Below, in pieces: positions 1 through 9,585 of a DNA stretch of 64,000 nt. This DNA is from Gordonia bronchialis DSM 43247 (lineage in GTDB: Bacteria; Actinomycetota; Actinomycetes; Mycobacteriales; Mycobacteriaceae). The notes under the pieces were generated by a model. It saw nothing but the letters and a program-made list of their open reading frames with translations. It had not been told where the DNA came from and ran no database searches. The translations under genes and the position numbers were made by a program. The DNA lies in the NCBI RefSeq assembly GCF_000024785.1, contig NC_013441.1:3100001-3164000 (forward strand), given 5' to 3'. Within the stretch, counting starts at the first letter, position 1; every line of letters starts with the position of its first letter.

Positions 1-1
1 C

Positions 2-781
2 GTCGCAGGCCCGGCGGTCGACGACGAGGCACTCGGCGCCCGCCGCACCCTGATGGCCCTGTTCCCCTACCTGCTGGTGATCGTGGTCTTCGCGGTGGCC
101 AAACTCCTCACACCCGTGAAGTCGTTCCTCGCCGATACCGACGTGACCATCAACTGGCCCGGACTCGACGGCCAGATCGCCACCGCGTCGGGCAAGGTCT
201 CGACGTCCACGCAGTACGCGTTCGGTTGGCTGTCCTCGCCAGGCACGTTGCTGCTCATCTCCGGCGTCATCGTCGCGCTGGTCTATCGCCTGTCGCTCGT
301 CGAAGCCGGCCGGATCTGGGTGGCCAACGTCGTCAAGATGCGGTACTCCATCCTCACCGTGGCGGCGGTGCTCGCGCTGGCGTACGTGATGAACCAGTCC
401 GGTCAAACCATCACCATCGGCACCTGGATCGCCGGCGCGGGAGCCGCCTTCGCGTTTCTCTCCCCGATCCTCGGGTGGCTGGGAACCGCGGTCACCGGAT
501 CGGACACCAGCGCCAACGCGTTGTTCGCGACGCTGCAGCAAACCGCCGGCCAGAAGGCCGGCATCGATCCGACACTTCTGGTGGCGGCCAACACATCCGG
601 TGGCGTCGTCGGCAAGATGATCAGCCCGCAGAACCTCACCATCGCCGCCACCGCGGTGGGTCTGCTCGGACGAGAATCGGAGATCTTCCGCAAGGTCATC
701 TGGTGGAGCATCGGTCTGCTCATCGCGCTCTGTCTGCTCGTCGGTCTGCAGTCGACGGTCCTGTCCTGGATGGTGCCGTGA
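2..781 (+). CDS. lldP: L-lactate permease, C-terminal part (5' end outside window)
   Basis: The frame is open to the left edge, giving the last 259 residues of a membrane permease; family members are about 550 residues, so roughly half is missing. Several hydrophobic helices are visible, and the stretches GSDTSANALF and GKMISPQNLT match the conserved loops of the LldP/GlcA lactate permease family (lactate-proton symport across the cytoplasmic membrane). The TGA stop overlaps the lutA ATG by one base, so the permease is translationally linked to the lactate oxidation genes that follow. The assignment rests on remembered family motifs plus this context. Confidence 0.9.
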   Translation, partial: VAGPAVDDEALGARRTLMALFPYLLVIVVFAVAKLLTPVKSFLADTDVTINWPGLDGQIATASGKVSTSTQYAFGWLSSPGTLLLISGVIVALVYRLSLVEAGRIWVANVVKMRYSILTVAAVLALAYVMNQSGQTITIGTWIAGAGAAFAFLSPILGWLGTAVTGSDTSANALFATLQQTAGQKAGIDPTLLVAANTSGGVVGKMISPQNLTIAATAVGLLGRESEIFRKVIWWSIGLLIALCLLVGLQSTVLSWMVP

Positions 782-1521
782 TGAGAGTCGCCCTGTTCGC
801 CACCTGTTTCAACGACACGATGTGGCCGGGAACGCCACGCGCCACGGTGCTGCTCCTCGAACGACTCGGCATCACAGTCGAATTCCCGATGGCCCAGACC
901 TGCTGCGGACAGATGTTCACCAACACCGGCTACGCCGACGAGGCCATTCCGGGCGTCCGGCAGTTCGCCGACGTCTTCTGCGACTATGACGCCATCGTCG
1001 CACCGTCGGGCTCCTGCGTCGGGTCGGTCCGCCATCAGCACCCCACGCTGGCGGCCCGTGCGGGAGATCGTTCGCTTCAGGACGCGGTGGCCACCTACGC
1101 GCCCAAAACGTATGAGCTGAGCGAGTTCCTGGTCGACGTGCTCGGCGTCGTCGACGTCGGGGCGTATTTCCCCCACCGTGTCACCTACCATCCCACCTGT
1201 CATTCGCTGCGGATGCTTCGGGTGGGCGACAAACCGCTCCGGCTCCTGCGCGCAGTCAAGGGCATCGACCTGGTGGACCTGCCCGCCGCCGATCACTGTT
1301 GCGGGTTCGGCGGTACCTTCGCGATGAAGAACGCCGACACCTCGGTGGCGATGGGGTCGGACAAGTCGGCTCACGTCAAGGCCACCGGCGCGGAAGTTCT
1401 TGTTGCCGGCGATAATTCGTGCCTCGCGCACATCGGTGGACTGCTCAACCGGGAGCGGGCAGGGGTTCGCATGATGCACCTCGCCGAGATCCTCGCCTCG
1501 ACCGAGAAGGAGCTCGCATGA
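781..1521 (+). CDS. lutA: L-lactate utilisation protein LutA (LldE), CCG-domain iron-sulfur subunit
   Basis: 246 residues. Two cysteine-rich CCG motifs are visible, TCCGQMF near residue 40 and HCCGFGGTF near residue 180, as expected of the paired CCG domains of LutA/LldE and of heterodisulfide reductase subunit B. Known role: one of three cytoplasmic subunits (LutABC) that oxidise L-lactate to pyruvate. The ATG at 781 was chosen because it overlaps the permease stop and because conserved sequence (ALFATCFND) begins right there; the same frame stays open upstream but that part is out-of-frame permease sequence. Its TGA overlaps the lutB ATG (ATGA). Confidence 0.95.
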   Translation: MRVALFATCFNDTMWPGTPRATVLLLERLGITVEFPMAQTCCGQMFTNTGYADEAIPGVRQFADVFCDYDAIVAPSGSCVGSVRHQHPTLAARAGDRSLQDAVATYAPKTYELSEFLVDVLGVVDVGAYFPHRVTYHPTCHSLRMLRVGDKPLRLLRAVKGIDLVDLPAADHCCGFGGTFAMKNADTSVAMGSDKSAHVKATGAEVLVAGDNSCLAHIGGLLNRERAGVRMMHLAEILASTEKELA

Positions 1522-3059
1522 GAACCAACACCCACCGCCTGGACGCCGCCGCCACCCTCGATGCCGCCCCAGTGACCGGATCGGGACATCCACATGTCGG
1601 CGTCACCTCGACATTTGTCGGGATGCCCAAGTTCCCCGCCGCCGCCAGAACGGAGCTGGCCAACACCACCCAGCGCCGAAATCTGGCGCATGCCACCGGG
1701 ATCATCCGCACCAAACGCGCGGCCGTGGTCGACGAACTCGACAACTGGGAGGAGTTGCGCCGGGCGGCCGAGCAGATCAAGAATCGCACCCTACGCAACC
1801 TCGACGCCCTGCTGGTGGAGTTCGAGGAGAAGGCCACCGCCGCCGGTGCCGTGGTGCATTGGGCACGCGATGCGCAGGAAGCCAACCGCATCGTGGTCGA
1901 CCTGGTCCGCGCGACCGGCGCCGACGAGGTGGTCAAGGTGAAGTCGATGGCCACCCAGGAGATCGAACTCAACGAGGCACTCGAGGACGCCGGGATCGAC
2001 GCCTGGGAAACCGACCTCGCCGAACTGATCGTGCAACTCGGCGAGGACTGGCCCAGTCACATCCTGGTTCCGGCGATCCACCGCAACCGCAGTGAGGTTC
2101 GCGAGATCTTCCTGCGCCGCATGAAGCAGGTCGGCCGGCCTGCCCCGGAGGATCTGACCGACGATCCGCGGCGACTGGCCGAAGCGGCGCGACTTCACCT
2201 GCGCGAGAAGTTCTTACGGGCCAAGGTGGGGATCAGCGGAGCCAACTTCGCCGTCGCCGACACCGGCAGCCTGGTGGTGGTGGAGTCCGAGGGCAACGGC
2301 CGCATGTGTCTGACCCTGCCCGAGACCCTGATCTCGGTGGTGGGCATCGAGAAAATCCTGCCGACCTGGTCCGATCTCGAGGTCTTCCTGCAGGTTCTGC
2401 CGCGATCGAGCACCGGCGAACGCGAGAACCCGTATACGTCCGTCTGGACCGGAGTCACACCGGGCGACGGGCCGCAGAACATGCACATCGTGCTGCTGGA
2501 CAACCACCGCACCGACGTGCTCGCCGACGAGGTGGGCCGAGATGCCCTGCGCTGCATCCGATGCTCGGCATGCCTCAACGTCTGTCCGGTCTACGAGCGG
2601 GCCGGCGGACACGCCTACGGGTCGGTCTATCCAGGGCCGATCGGCGCGATCCTCACCCCACAGTTGCGCGGCACCTCATCGGCGGTCGACCAGTCGCTGC
2701 CGTACGCCTCGAGCCTGTGCGGCGCCTGTTTCGATGTGTGCCCCGTCCGGATCAATATCCCGGACATCCTGGTGCACTTGCGAACCCGGGTCGTCGACGA
2801 GAAGCGTGGCGGACTGCCGAGCGCCGAGGCTGCGGCGATGAAGGCCGGGGCGTGGATGTTTGCTGATCATCGTCGTCTCGAGGCGGCGCAGAAGGCCGCC
2901 ACCACGAGTCACCGCTTCTTCGGGGAACGACGCACCCTCGGCGCGCTGCCCTGGCCATTGTCCAGGTGGAGTTCGGCCCGGGATGTGCCGGTACCACCAG
3001 CAGAGTCCTTCCGCGACTGGTGGAAACGCGAACGCGGCAACGATCAGGGGACCCGCTGA
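1518..3059 (+). CDS. lutB: L-lactate utilisation protein LutB, LUD-domain 4Fe-4S ferredoxin-type subunit
   Basis: 513 residues. The N-terminal two thirds is a LUD domain (KVGISGANFAVADTGSLVVVE is typical of it, split here over residues 235-255). The C-terminal third has two 4Fe-4S clusters, CIRCSACLNVCPVY near 350 and CGACFDVCPVRI near 405. The ATG at 1518 overlaps the lutA stop by 4 bp, and its own stop overlaps lutC the same way, so the three subunits are translationally coupled. Length and motif order fit LutB (YkgF) well. Electrons from lactate presumably leave through these clusters to the quinone pool; that last point is family knowledge, not visible here. Confidence 0.95.
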   Translation: MRTNTHRLDAAATLDAAPVTGSGHPHVGVTSTFVGMPKFPAAARTELANTTQRRNLAHATGIIRTKRAAVVDELDNWEELRRAAEQIKNRTLRNLDALLVEFEEKATAAGAVVHWARDAQEANRIVVDLVRATGADEVVKVKSMATQEIELNEALEDAGIDAWETDLAELIVQLGEDWPSHILVPAIHRNRSEVREIFLRRMKQVGRPAPEDLTDDPRRLAEAARLHLREKFLRAKVGISGANFAVADTGSLVVVESEGNGRMCLTLPETLISVVGIEKILPTWSDLEVFLQVLPRSSTGERENPYTSVWTGVTPGDGPQNMHIVLLDNHRTDVLADEVGRDALRCIRCSACLNVCPVYERAGGHAYGSVYPGPIGAILTPQLRGTSSAVDQSLPYASSLCGACFDVCPVRINIPDILVHLRTRVVDEKRGGLPSAEAAAMKAGAWMFADHRRLEAAQKAATTSHRFFGERRTLGALPWPLSRWSSARDVPVPPAESFRDWWKRERGNDQGTR

Positions 3060-3688
3060 TGAGCGCACGAGACGAAATCCTGAATCGCATCCGGACAGCG
3101 CTGGCCGACGTCGACGACGCCACCGCAGCAGAGCCGGTGGACTGGATCTACGGCCGGCCGGTGTCCACGGGTGATCTCGATGTGGTCGATCGCTTCGCCG
3201 AGCGCGTCGCCGACTATCGCGCCGTCGTCGAGCGGGTGTCCGAAGCTGAGTTGCCCGAACGTATTTCCACCGCAGCCCAGACAATCGACGGTGCGGTGAT
3301 CGCCGACGGCACCGTCCGCGCCCGGGTCGGAGTGGACCTGCCCTGGGCCGACGACGACTCCTTGACACCGCGGGAACTCGACGCGGTGGGTGCGGTCATC
3401 ACCACCGCCGCGATCGGCATCGCCAACACCGGCACCATCGTGCTCGACCACGCGCACGGTCAGGGCCGACGGGCGGTCTCGCTGGTTCCCGACGTCCACA
3501 TCTGCATCATCGACGCCGCCCAGGTCGTCAGCGACGTACCCGAGGCCGTCGCCCGACTGACCGCGGACGACGCGCACACCCGACCGCAGACGTGGATCAG
3601 CGGCCCCAGCGCCACCAGCGACATCGAGCTCGATCGCGTGGAAGGAGTCCACGGACCGCGCACACTGCACGTGATCATCGTCGAGTGA
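3059..3688 (+). CDS. lutC: L-lactate utilisation protein LutC, LUD domain
   Basis: 209 residues with one LUD domain. The signatures GAVITTAAIGIANTGTIVLD and the later VPDVHICII are those of LutC/YkgG. The start ATG at 3059 overlaps the lutB stop (TGATG). It is the last gene of the lldP-lutABC operon; the next gene lies on the other strand and converges with it, with only 40 bp between their stop codons. No flavin or iron-sulfur motif is present, as expected for this subunit. Confidence 0.94.
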   Translation: MSARDEILNRIRTALADVDDATAAEPVDWIYGRPVSTGDLDVVDRFAERVADYRAVVERVSEAELPERISTAAQTIDGAVIADGTVRARVGVDLPWADDDSLTPRELDAVGAVITTAAIGIANTGTIVLDHAHGQGRRAVSLVPDVHICIIDAAQVVSDVPEAVARLTADDAHTRPQTWISGPSATSDIELDRVEGVHGPRTLHVIIVE

Positions 3689-3728
3689 CGATTCCCTTCG
3701 CGCGCACTGACACCCACGCTCTCGCAGG

Positions 3729-4750
3729 TCACGGCGGGGCAATTCGAGCGCTCGGGAATGGCGCATTCGCCAGGTGAGAAACGCGACACCCAGCCGCGCG
3801 GCCCAACCCGTCGAGCGGATTGAACTGCAACGCCGTCGACAAGTGCTCGATACGCGATTGCATCGTCGAATGGTGCACGTTCAGCGTCCGCGCAGCCTGT
3901 CGGGCGCTCGACGAATCGAGCAACGCCGCGATCGTCGAGCGCCCCCAACCGTTGTCCATCACGGCTTCGAGTCGATCGGTATCCGGGTTCGTCGCCGTCG
4001 AGGTGACGTCCGCGAGAAGGTGGATGAGCCCTCCATACTGCGCGGCATCGACCGCACGCTCTGGGCGCTCGCACAGCTTCAACGCGATCAAGGCGGTCCG
4101 AAACGACTCTGCGAGGTCGTCGATACCCGCCCCGACCCCCAGCCCACAGGGCGATGCCGGCACCGTCCGCGCGGTCACCTTGATCGGAGAGATCAGGGCA
4201 TGGATCGTGCCCAGCGGTGTCGCCACCACATCGCCGGGCCAACTCGGGCGTGACGTCCACTCGGCGAACAGTGGGGTCGCCACGGCGCGATACTGCACGC
4301 CGGTGACCAGACCCAACCGGGACGCTGCCTCGCGACGATCATCGAGAGCAGCGGCCCGGTCGAGCAGGACCGCGACATCCCGTCGAGCAAGTTCAGGGGC
4401 CGAACCGGCCAGGCGGATGCCTGTCGCCAAGGCGAGCCGCTCCAGAATGATCGCGTCGTTGGGGCGCTCGTCCCCATCGCGCTCGAGCCACACCACCGAT
4501 TGCGCATCGACGCATACCTGACGCCGCGTCTCCGGTGTGTCGCCGGTCAACGGCTCCCCCAGAACCGACACCCGAGTGTGCATCGAGGGCGTCTGCACGC
4601 CTGCCGGACACCCGCCAGCGCCGCAGCAGTCGCGAGCAGACCGTGAATGTTCACCTTGCCGGCGACGAGTTCGTCGAAACACGCGATCACTCGGATCCCG
4701 AGACTCGCGGTGGGGTCCAGGTCCGAGATTCGACCGAGAAGTTCCTGCAC
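3729..4750 (-). pseudogene. PucR/CdaR-like transcriptional regulator, one-base frameshift
   Basis: About 340 residues once a frameshift is repaired. The N-terminal part (GTG 4750, starting [21 protein letters not shown]) reads in one frame to [10 protein letters not shown]; the rest continues in another frame from [14 protein letters not shown] to the stop at 3729. Adding one G to the GGG run at 4611-4613 joins them. The C-terminus ([19 protein letters not shown] then [11 protein letters not shown]) resembles the PucR-type helix-turn-helix. SD-like GGAGAGGA precedes the GTG. It converges on lutC, so control of lactate genes is possible but unproven. The frameshift may be a sequencing error; if real, the DNA-binding end is lost. 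Confidence 0.7.
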
Positions 4751-4803
4751 GTGGCTCCTCTCCGACGGCCAGACCGGGTGTGGTCGACGTTACGCCCAGG
4801 CTG

Positions 4804-6011
4804 TCAGCCGGCCAGCGTGTTGTACACCGCGGTCTCGAAATCCAATATCCGACAACGGCCGACGCATCGGCGAACGGCAAGATCTGCGTCGCCCAGTAGC
4901 CTCCGATGCGGTTGCGCCGGTCGATCCAGTAGTAGAGGTTCGCCAACCCGGCCCACGCGAGTGACCCGGCGGGCCGCCCGGTCGGAGCCTGTTCTTCGTT
5001 GATCATGAAGCTGAGCGCCCACGATTTGGGCATTCCGGGGAAGAACTCGGCATCGTTGGACAGCGACGGGATCACACCGGGCAGTGCCGTGATCTTCATA
5101 TCTCCGGGTAGATGGTTGCGTTCGGCGAGTTCCACTGTTTCGGGCCGCAGGATCTGCTCGCCTGCATCGGACCGGCCGTCGTTGATCCACATGCGGATGA
5201 ACTTCAGATAGTCGCCGACGGTCGAATAGAGACCATGCCCGCCCATGTGGACTTCCGGGTCATCCGGAAGTGCGAAGTCGTGATCGGGGGTGAGGCACCC
5301 GTCGGCGCCACGGTGATGCATTGTCGCCGACCGTTGCCGCATCGAATCGGTACGGGTGAACGCGGTGTCGGACAAAGCCAGCGGATTCAGGATGCGCTCG
5401 GTGATGACCTCGCCCAGGCGCTTGCCGGTGATACCCTCCACCACCAGTCCCGCCCAGTCCATGTTGGTTCCGTACTCCCACCGCGTCCCGGGATCGAACA
5501 GCAGTGGCGTGCGCAGGGAGGCCATCGACGCGGTGATGATACTCGGCTGCCCGTGCTCGGTGGCCAACCTCGCGTAGGCCTCGTTGAAGAAGTCGTATCC
5601 GAATCCCGCTGTGTGCGTGAGTAGTTGGCGGGTCGTGATATCCGACTCGGGTGCCCGCAGCCTCGGCTGACCGTCGTCGCCGAAACCCTCGATCACCTCG
5701 ACCTCGCCGAGCCTGGGGTCATACTCTTTCGCCGGGGCATCAAGGTCGAGCTCACCTCGTTCGACGAGTTGCAGGGCGGCGGTGCCCGCGATCGCCTTGG
5801 TCGTGGAAAAGATCGCGAACACCGTGTCATCGGTCATCGCGGCCGGTTCGTCAAGTGCTCGAGATCCAGAGTGGCCCAGGTAGATCGTCTCCCGGTCGGT
5901 GGTCACTCCCGCGACCACACCGGGCACCCGGTCATCACCGGCCGACATTCGTTGCACCACAGCATCGGCCGCGGCCGCAATCTGCTGGGATCCGACAGTT
6001 GGAGTACTCAT
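4804..6011 (-). pseudogene. Serine beta-lactamase-like hydrolase/esterase (class C fold), C-terminal frameshift
   Basis: About 402 residues after repair. The S-x-x-K catalytic motif STTK lies at residues 69-72 and a YGT motif begins at Tyr180, as in EstB-type esterases and class C beta-lactamases (PF00144). There is no signal peptide, so a cytoplasmic esterase is likelier than a drug-resistance enzyme. The frame runs past the natural end after [11 protein letters not shown]; adding one T at 4844-4845 (plus-strand A) gives [13 protein letters not shown] and a stop at 4804. As written, the protein would read on into the next gene. Start ATG 6011 follows an AGAGAGG ribosome site. Confidence 0.75.
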
Positions 6012-6070
6012 GAGAACACCTCTCTGATCGTGATTCTTCTCGTGGGACACCGGAAACTCCGGGCGTCGAT

Positions 6071-7046
6071 TCAGTCGGCGAGCACGCGCTGCATCCAGGC
6101 AAACCTGGTGCGCAGCATGGCTTTCGCCAGAGCGGTGTGCGGGGCGAAGATGTCGCAGGCGTGGAAAGCCCCGGGCCACACGTGGAGTTCGGCATTGCCG
6201 CCCGCGCACCACAGGGCATTCGCGTACGCAATGCCCTCGTCGCGGAAGATCTCGCAGTCGCCGACATCCAGGAAGGCCCTAGGCAATCCACTCAGATCGG
6301 TCGCGCGGGCGGGTACCGCATACGGGCACACGTCATCGGTTCGGTAGGCATCGCCGAGGTAGGCCCGCCAGCCGGTTTCGTTGGACCCGGTCCCACACGC
6401 CGATCCCGTCGAACTGTGTGGTCGACGGCGTGTTCCCGCGGTCATCGAGCATCGGATAGGACAGCATCTGTCCCTGTATCGCCGGACCGTCGCGGTCGCG
6501 TGCGGCCAGTGCCACGCCCGCGGCCAGACCGCCACCTGAGCTGGCGCCTGCGACAACGATGCGGCCGGTGTCGACACCCAGCGTGCGTGCGTTCCGCGCC
6601 AGCCACTCGAGCGCCGCGTACATGTCCTCGCGTGCGTAGGGATCGGGATACTCCGGGGCCAACCGATACTCGGGGCAGATCAGCACAGCACCCAGGCGCT
6701 CCACCCAATCCAGGCTTGCGTCAAGGGCATTGAACCGATCCCCGAACATGAGCCCACCGGAATGCGCGTACAGAACAGCCGGACGCGAATCGGGAACGGC
6801 GCGCGGGCGAAAAGCCGATACGACGATGCGGTCCCCGCCGTGTCCAGCCATCTCGTACTCCCGGTGTTCGACGTCGCGGCCCGCCAGCGTCTCCGCGACG
6901 GGTCGCGAAGCGTAGGAACGTCGCATGAATCCGATCAGCTCGGGAGTGACAGTCGGTGGGAACATGCCACCGATCACCGCCAGCCCCGCCTTCAACTCCG
7001 GGTCGAACGGCGGCCGGACGGCATCGGACTGTGTCACAGAACACAC
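6071..7046 (-). pseudogene. HSL-family alpha/beta hydrolase (acetyl-hydrolase type), frameshifted
   Basis: About 324 residues after repair. Visible parts are the oxyanion segment AHSGGLMFG (the family usually has HGGG), the nucleophile elbow GASSGGG, the acid DVGDCEIF and the catalytic histidine WPGAFHA. The first two thirds read from a GTG at 7046 (or 7037) to FDGIGVWDRV; the remainder reads in another frame from SNETGWRAYLGD. Deleting one G in the GGG run at 6386-6388 joins them as WDRSNETGW, a common family sequence. It lies 59 bp upstream of the beta-lactamase-like gene on the same strand, possibly an esterase pair. The substrate is unknown. Confidence 0.75.
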
Positions 7047-7141
7047 ACTAGATGCGGCGCCGTCACGTCGGAACCGCCGAAGCGACGCAGTTGGGCGCCC
7101 ATATCGCGCCGGTTGGCGGTGCCGCCGGCCTCTGTCCCTGA

Positions 7142-8994
7142 TCAGTCGTGCGTCCGGGCCGCACGAGCCCGCGTCACGAGTGCCGAGGTCCGCTTGCCCA
7201 GCAACCGTTGCAGATCGTCGGCCCGCCCGGCCGAGAGCAGACGTGCCCGGGTCGGCGATTCCGGATCCGGGATCACCACGAGCACGTCGTCGGCCTGTCC
7301 GATCCGGTCGACATACGAGACGATCTCGACGATGACCGAATCGGCGTCACGCGCGGCCAGCTCGACGAGCGGCACGATCGGATGACGCGTGCGCCAGTCG
7401 GCGCGGAACGCCTCACGATCGTCGCCGTCGACATGGACGTGGACGGCCCGGACCTCCCGGGCGAAGGCGTTGGCCTGTCGGAGGGCTTGGTCGAGTGCGG
7501 CGCAGTTCGCTGTCACCGGCACCAGCGCGATGCCACGCCCGGCGAACGAATGTCGTTGAGTTGCTGCTGTTCCCACCGGAATGGGGGCGTCCTCCTGTGC
7601 GGCTCGCCGATGCCGGTAAGAGCGGGAGACGCCGAGCATGGCGACCACCAATGCCACCAGCACCACCATCACCCAGAGCGAGCCCTCGTCGGCCTTCATC
7701 ACCGTCACGACCACGGCTGCCAGTCCGGTCATTGTGGCACCGAGTCCATTCAGCGCGGCGCGCCATCGCCAGCCGCCGGCCCGCTGGACGAACCAGTGCC
7801 GGACCAGCCCGGCCTGGGCGAGGGTGAAACCGATGAATACGCCGATAGCGAAGAGCAGCACCAACATGTTGACGTTTCCGTCGGTGACGATGATGAGCAC
7901 TGCGGCGGTGATCGCCAGTGCCAGCACCCCCCTCACGGTAGACGCCGGTGGCCGAACGTCTGGTCAACCGGTGGGGCAGGTAGTCGTCGGCAGCGACCAC
8001 CTTCATCAGTTGGGGCAGACCGCCGAACGACGTGTTGGCGGCCAGCGCCAGCAACACCAGGGTGGCGGTCTGGACGACGTAGTACAGGAACCCACGGCCG
8101 AAGACCCCCTCGGCGATCTGCGAGAGCACTGTCTCTCCGTCGCGCGGCGCGATATGCAGGGTGACTGACGAGGGCCGAGACTCCCAGCATCATCACGCCG
8201 AGGACCACCCCGAGTGCGACCTCGGCTCGTTGGGCCCGGCGTATCCGGTTCTCGCGGAACTGCGGGGTCGCATTGGCGATCGCCTCGACACCGGTCAACG
8301 CTGCACAGCCATTCGCGAAAGCCTTGAGCAGCAACAGAACACCGACGGTGGTGAGAGCTCCGGTGGCCGATGCGGGTGCCGGTTGCGCGTGGCCGCCGGT
8401 GATCAGACCGACGACGATGACCGACATGATGGCGACCACGAAGATGACGGTCGGCACGATGAACAACCGTGCGCTGCTGACGATCCCACGGAGGTTCACC
8501 ACGGTGATCAACAGCAGGACACCGAGTGCGATCCAGACGGTGTAGGGCCGCGTCGCCGGCACCGCCGAGGTCAGCGCGGCGGTGCCGGCGGCCACGGAGA
8601 CCGCGACATTGAGGACATAGTCGAGCACCAATGAGGCTGCGGCGACCAGGGGCGCATGGCGGCCCAGGTACTTCTTGGAGACCGCGTAGGCCCCTCCACC
8701 GTCCGGAAATGCCGCGATCAGTTGGCGATAGGACAGCACCAGAACCGTGAGCAGAGCAACGATCGCGGCGCTGACGGCGAACGTGTATCCGATGGCGTGA
8801 CTCCCGGCGGCGGCGAGCACGATGACGATCGCCTCAGGGCCGTATGCGACCGAGGCCATCGCATCGAGCGACAGCGCGGCGAGTCCGGTGGTGACAGTGA
8901 GCCGGCGCCGCTCGAGGGGGTCGTCGCATACGACGCTCCGCGGCGCAGGTCGATGGTCGATACTCGGCCGAGCCGAGAGCTCCAGTGCAGACAC
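7142..8994 (-). pseudogene. APC-superfamily amino acid permease with C-terminal cytoplasmic domain, two frameshifts
   Basis: 616 residues after removing two extra bases. The first ~280 residues hold APC helices (LDAMASVAYGPEAIVIVLAAAG, split, near residue 45; FPDGGGAYAVSKKYLG near 98). A second segment (HIAPRDGETVLSQIAEGVFGRG) and a third (VLALAITAAVLIIVTDGNVNML) continue the fold in other frames. The extra bases sit in CCC at 8159-8161 and in the six-base C run 7927-7932. Each is +1, and together they restore a length divisible by three. The last ~130 residues are soluble and resemble the tail of actinobacterial permeases such as M. tuberculosis Rv2690c. Substrate unknown. Confidence 0.72.
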
Positions 8995-9124
8995 ATCGAT
9001 GTTCGTACGCGCGTGACGCCCGTGAGCGAAGGGTCCTGACGAAATCTTGACGCCGAATCGTCGAATCCTGACGTTCTCCTGTCAGCCGCGGTCCCTGCGG
9101 CCGGTGTCCGCTCCGAATCGCGGG

Positions 9125-9408
9125 TCACAGACTGGTGGCGATCGGCGCCGGAATCGCAGCCACCTCGTTGATCGCGAAGATCTGATTCTGCGCCAGCACC
9201 GCATAGATCTCGGCCAGCGCGGGCGAGAGTTCGTTGATGTCGGTCACCACGCCGCTCACCTGACTGGCCAGTACGGCTTGAGCGTCCCGAAGCCGGCTCG
9301 GAGTCAGGGCAGCCCAGACCAGGACTGGTCGAGCGCGGCCACCACGTCGTCGATGGTGGTGACCGCCGGGATCGGGTCGGGGGGTCGCAGGCCCGCGGGT
9401 CCAGCCAT
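9125..9408 (-). pseudogene. Small hypothetical protein (~94 aa), one-base frameshift
   Basis: Not recognised with confidence. From ATG 9408 the frame reads MAGPAGLRPPDPIPAVTTID then DVVAALDQSWSG and hits a stop; in the next frame it continues AALTPSRLRDAQAVLASQVS to a stop at 9125. Adding one G to the run at 9313-9315 joins the two. Composition is Ala/Val/Ile-rich and probably helical, with no signal peptide or membrane helix. The TIDDVVAALD start recalls DUF5995-type proteins, but the rest does not obviously follow. No close neighbour suggests a role. Confidence 0.4.
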
Positions 9409-9547
9409 ACCGACGAGTATCCCCTGGTCATGGGGGCGTGACCATCATCCGAATCGTCGACTCCGACGTGCGAAGCCGCAGGTGGCGGCAGTGTGGAACC
9501 GGCCACAATCAGTCCGCACTGTGCCCCGTACGGCCTAGTAGCAGGGC

Positions 9548-9563
9548 ACAATCAGCTGATTGT
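9548..9563. promoter_or_regulatory. Perfect 16-bp palindrome upstream of the thioesterase gene
   Basis: ACAATCAG followed by its exact complement CTGATTGT, ending 22 bp before the TTG start at 9586. A half site ACAATCAG also occurs at 9505-9512. Position and symmetry suggest an operator for a dimeric regulator; the regulator is unknown. Confidence 0.5.
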
Positions 9564-9585
9564 CGAGCAGCCCAGGAGTACCGAT

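Noticed and set aside
3729..6212. One 827-residue open frame spanning the hydrolase and regulator
   Set aside because: It is produced by two one-base frameshifts. Separate starts, ribosome sites and protein ends show two genes.
7148..8164. Long plus-strand frame of 338 residues opposite the permease gene
   Set aside because: His/Arg-rich antisense shadow of the APC permease; the minus strand carries the conserved protein.
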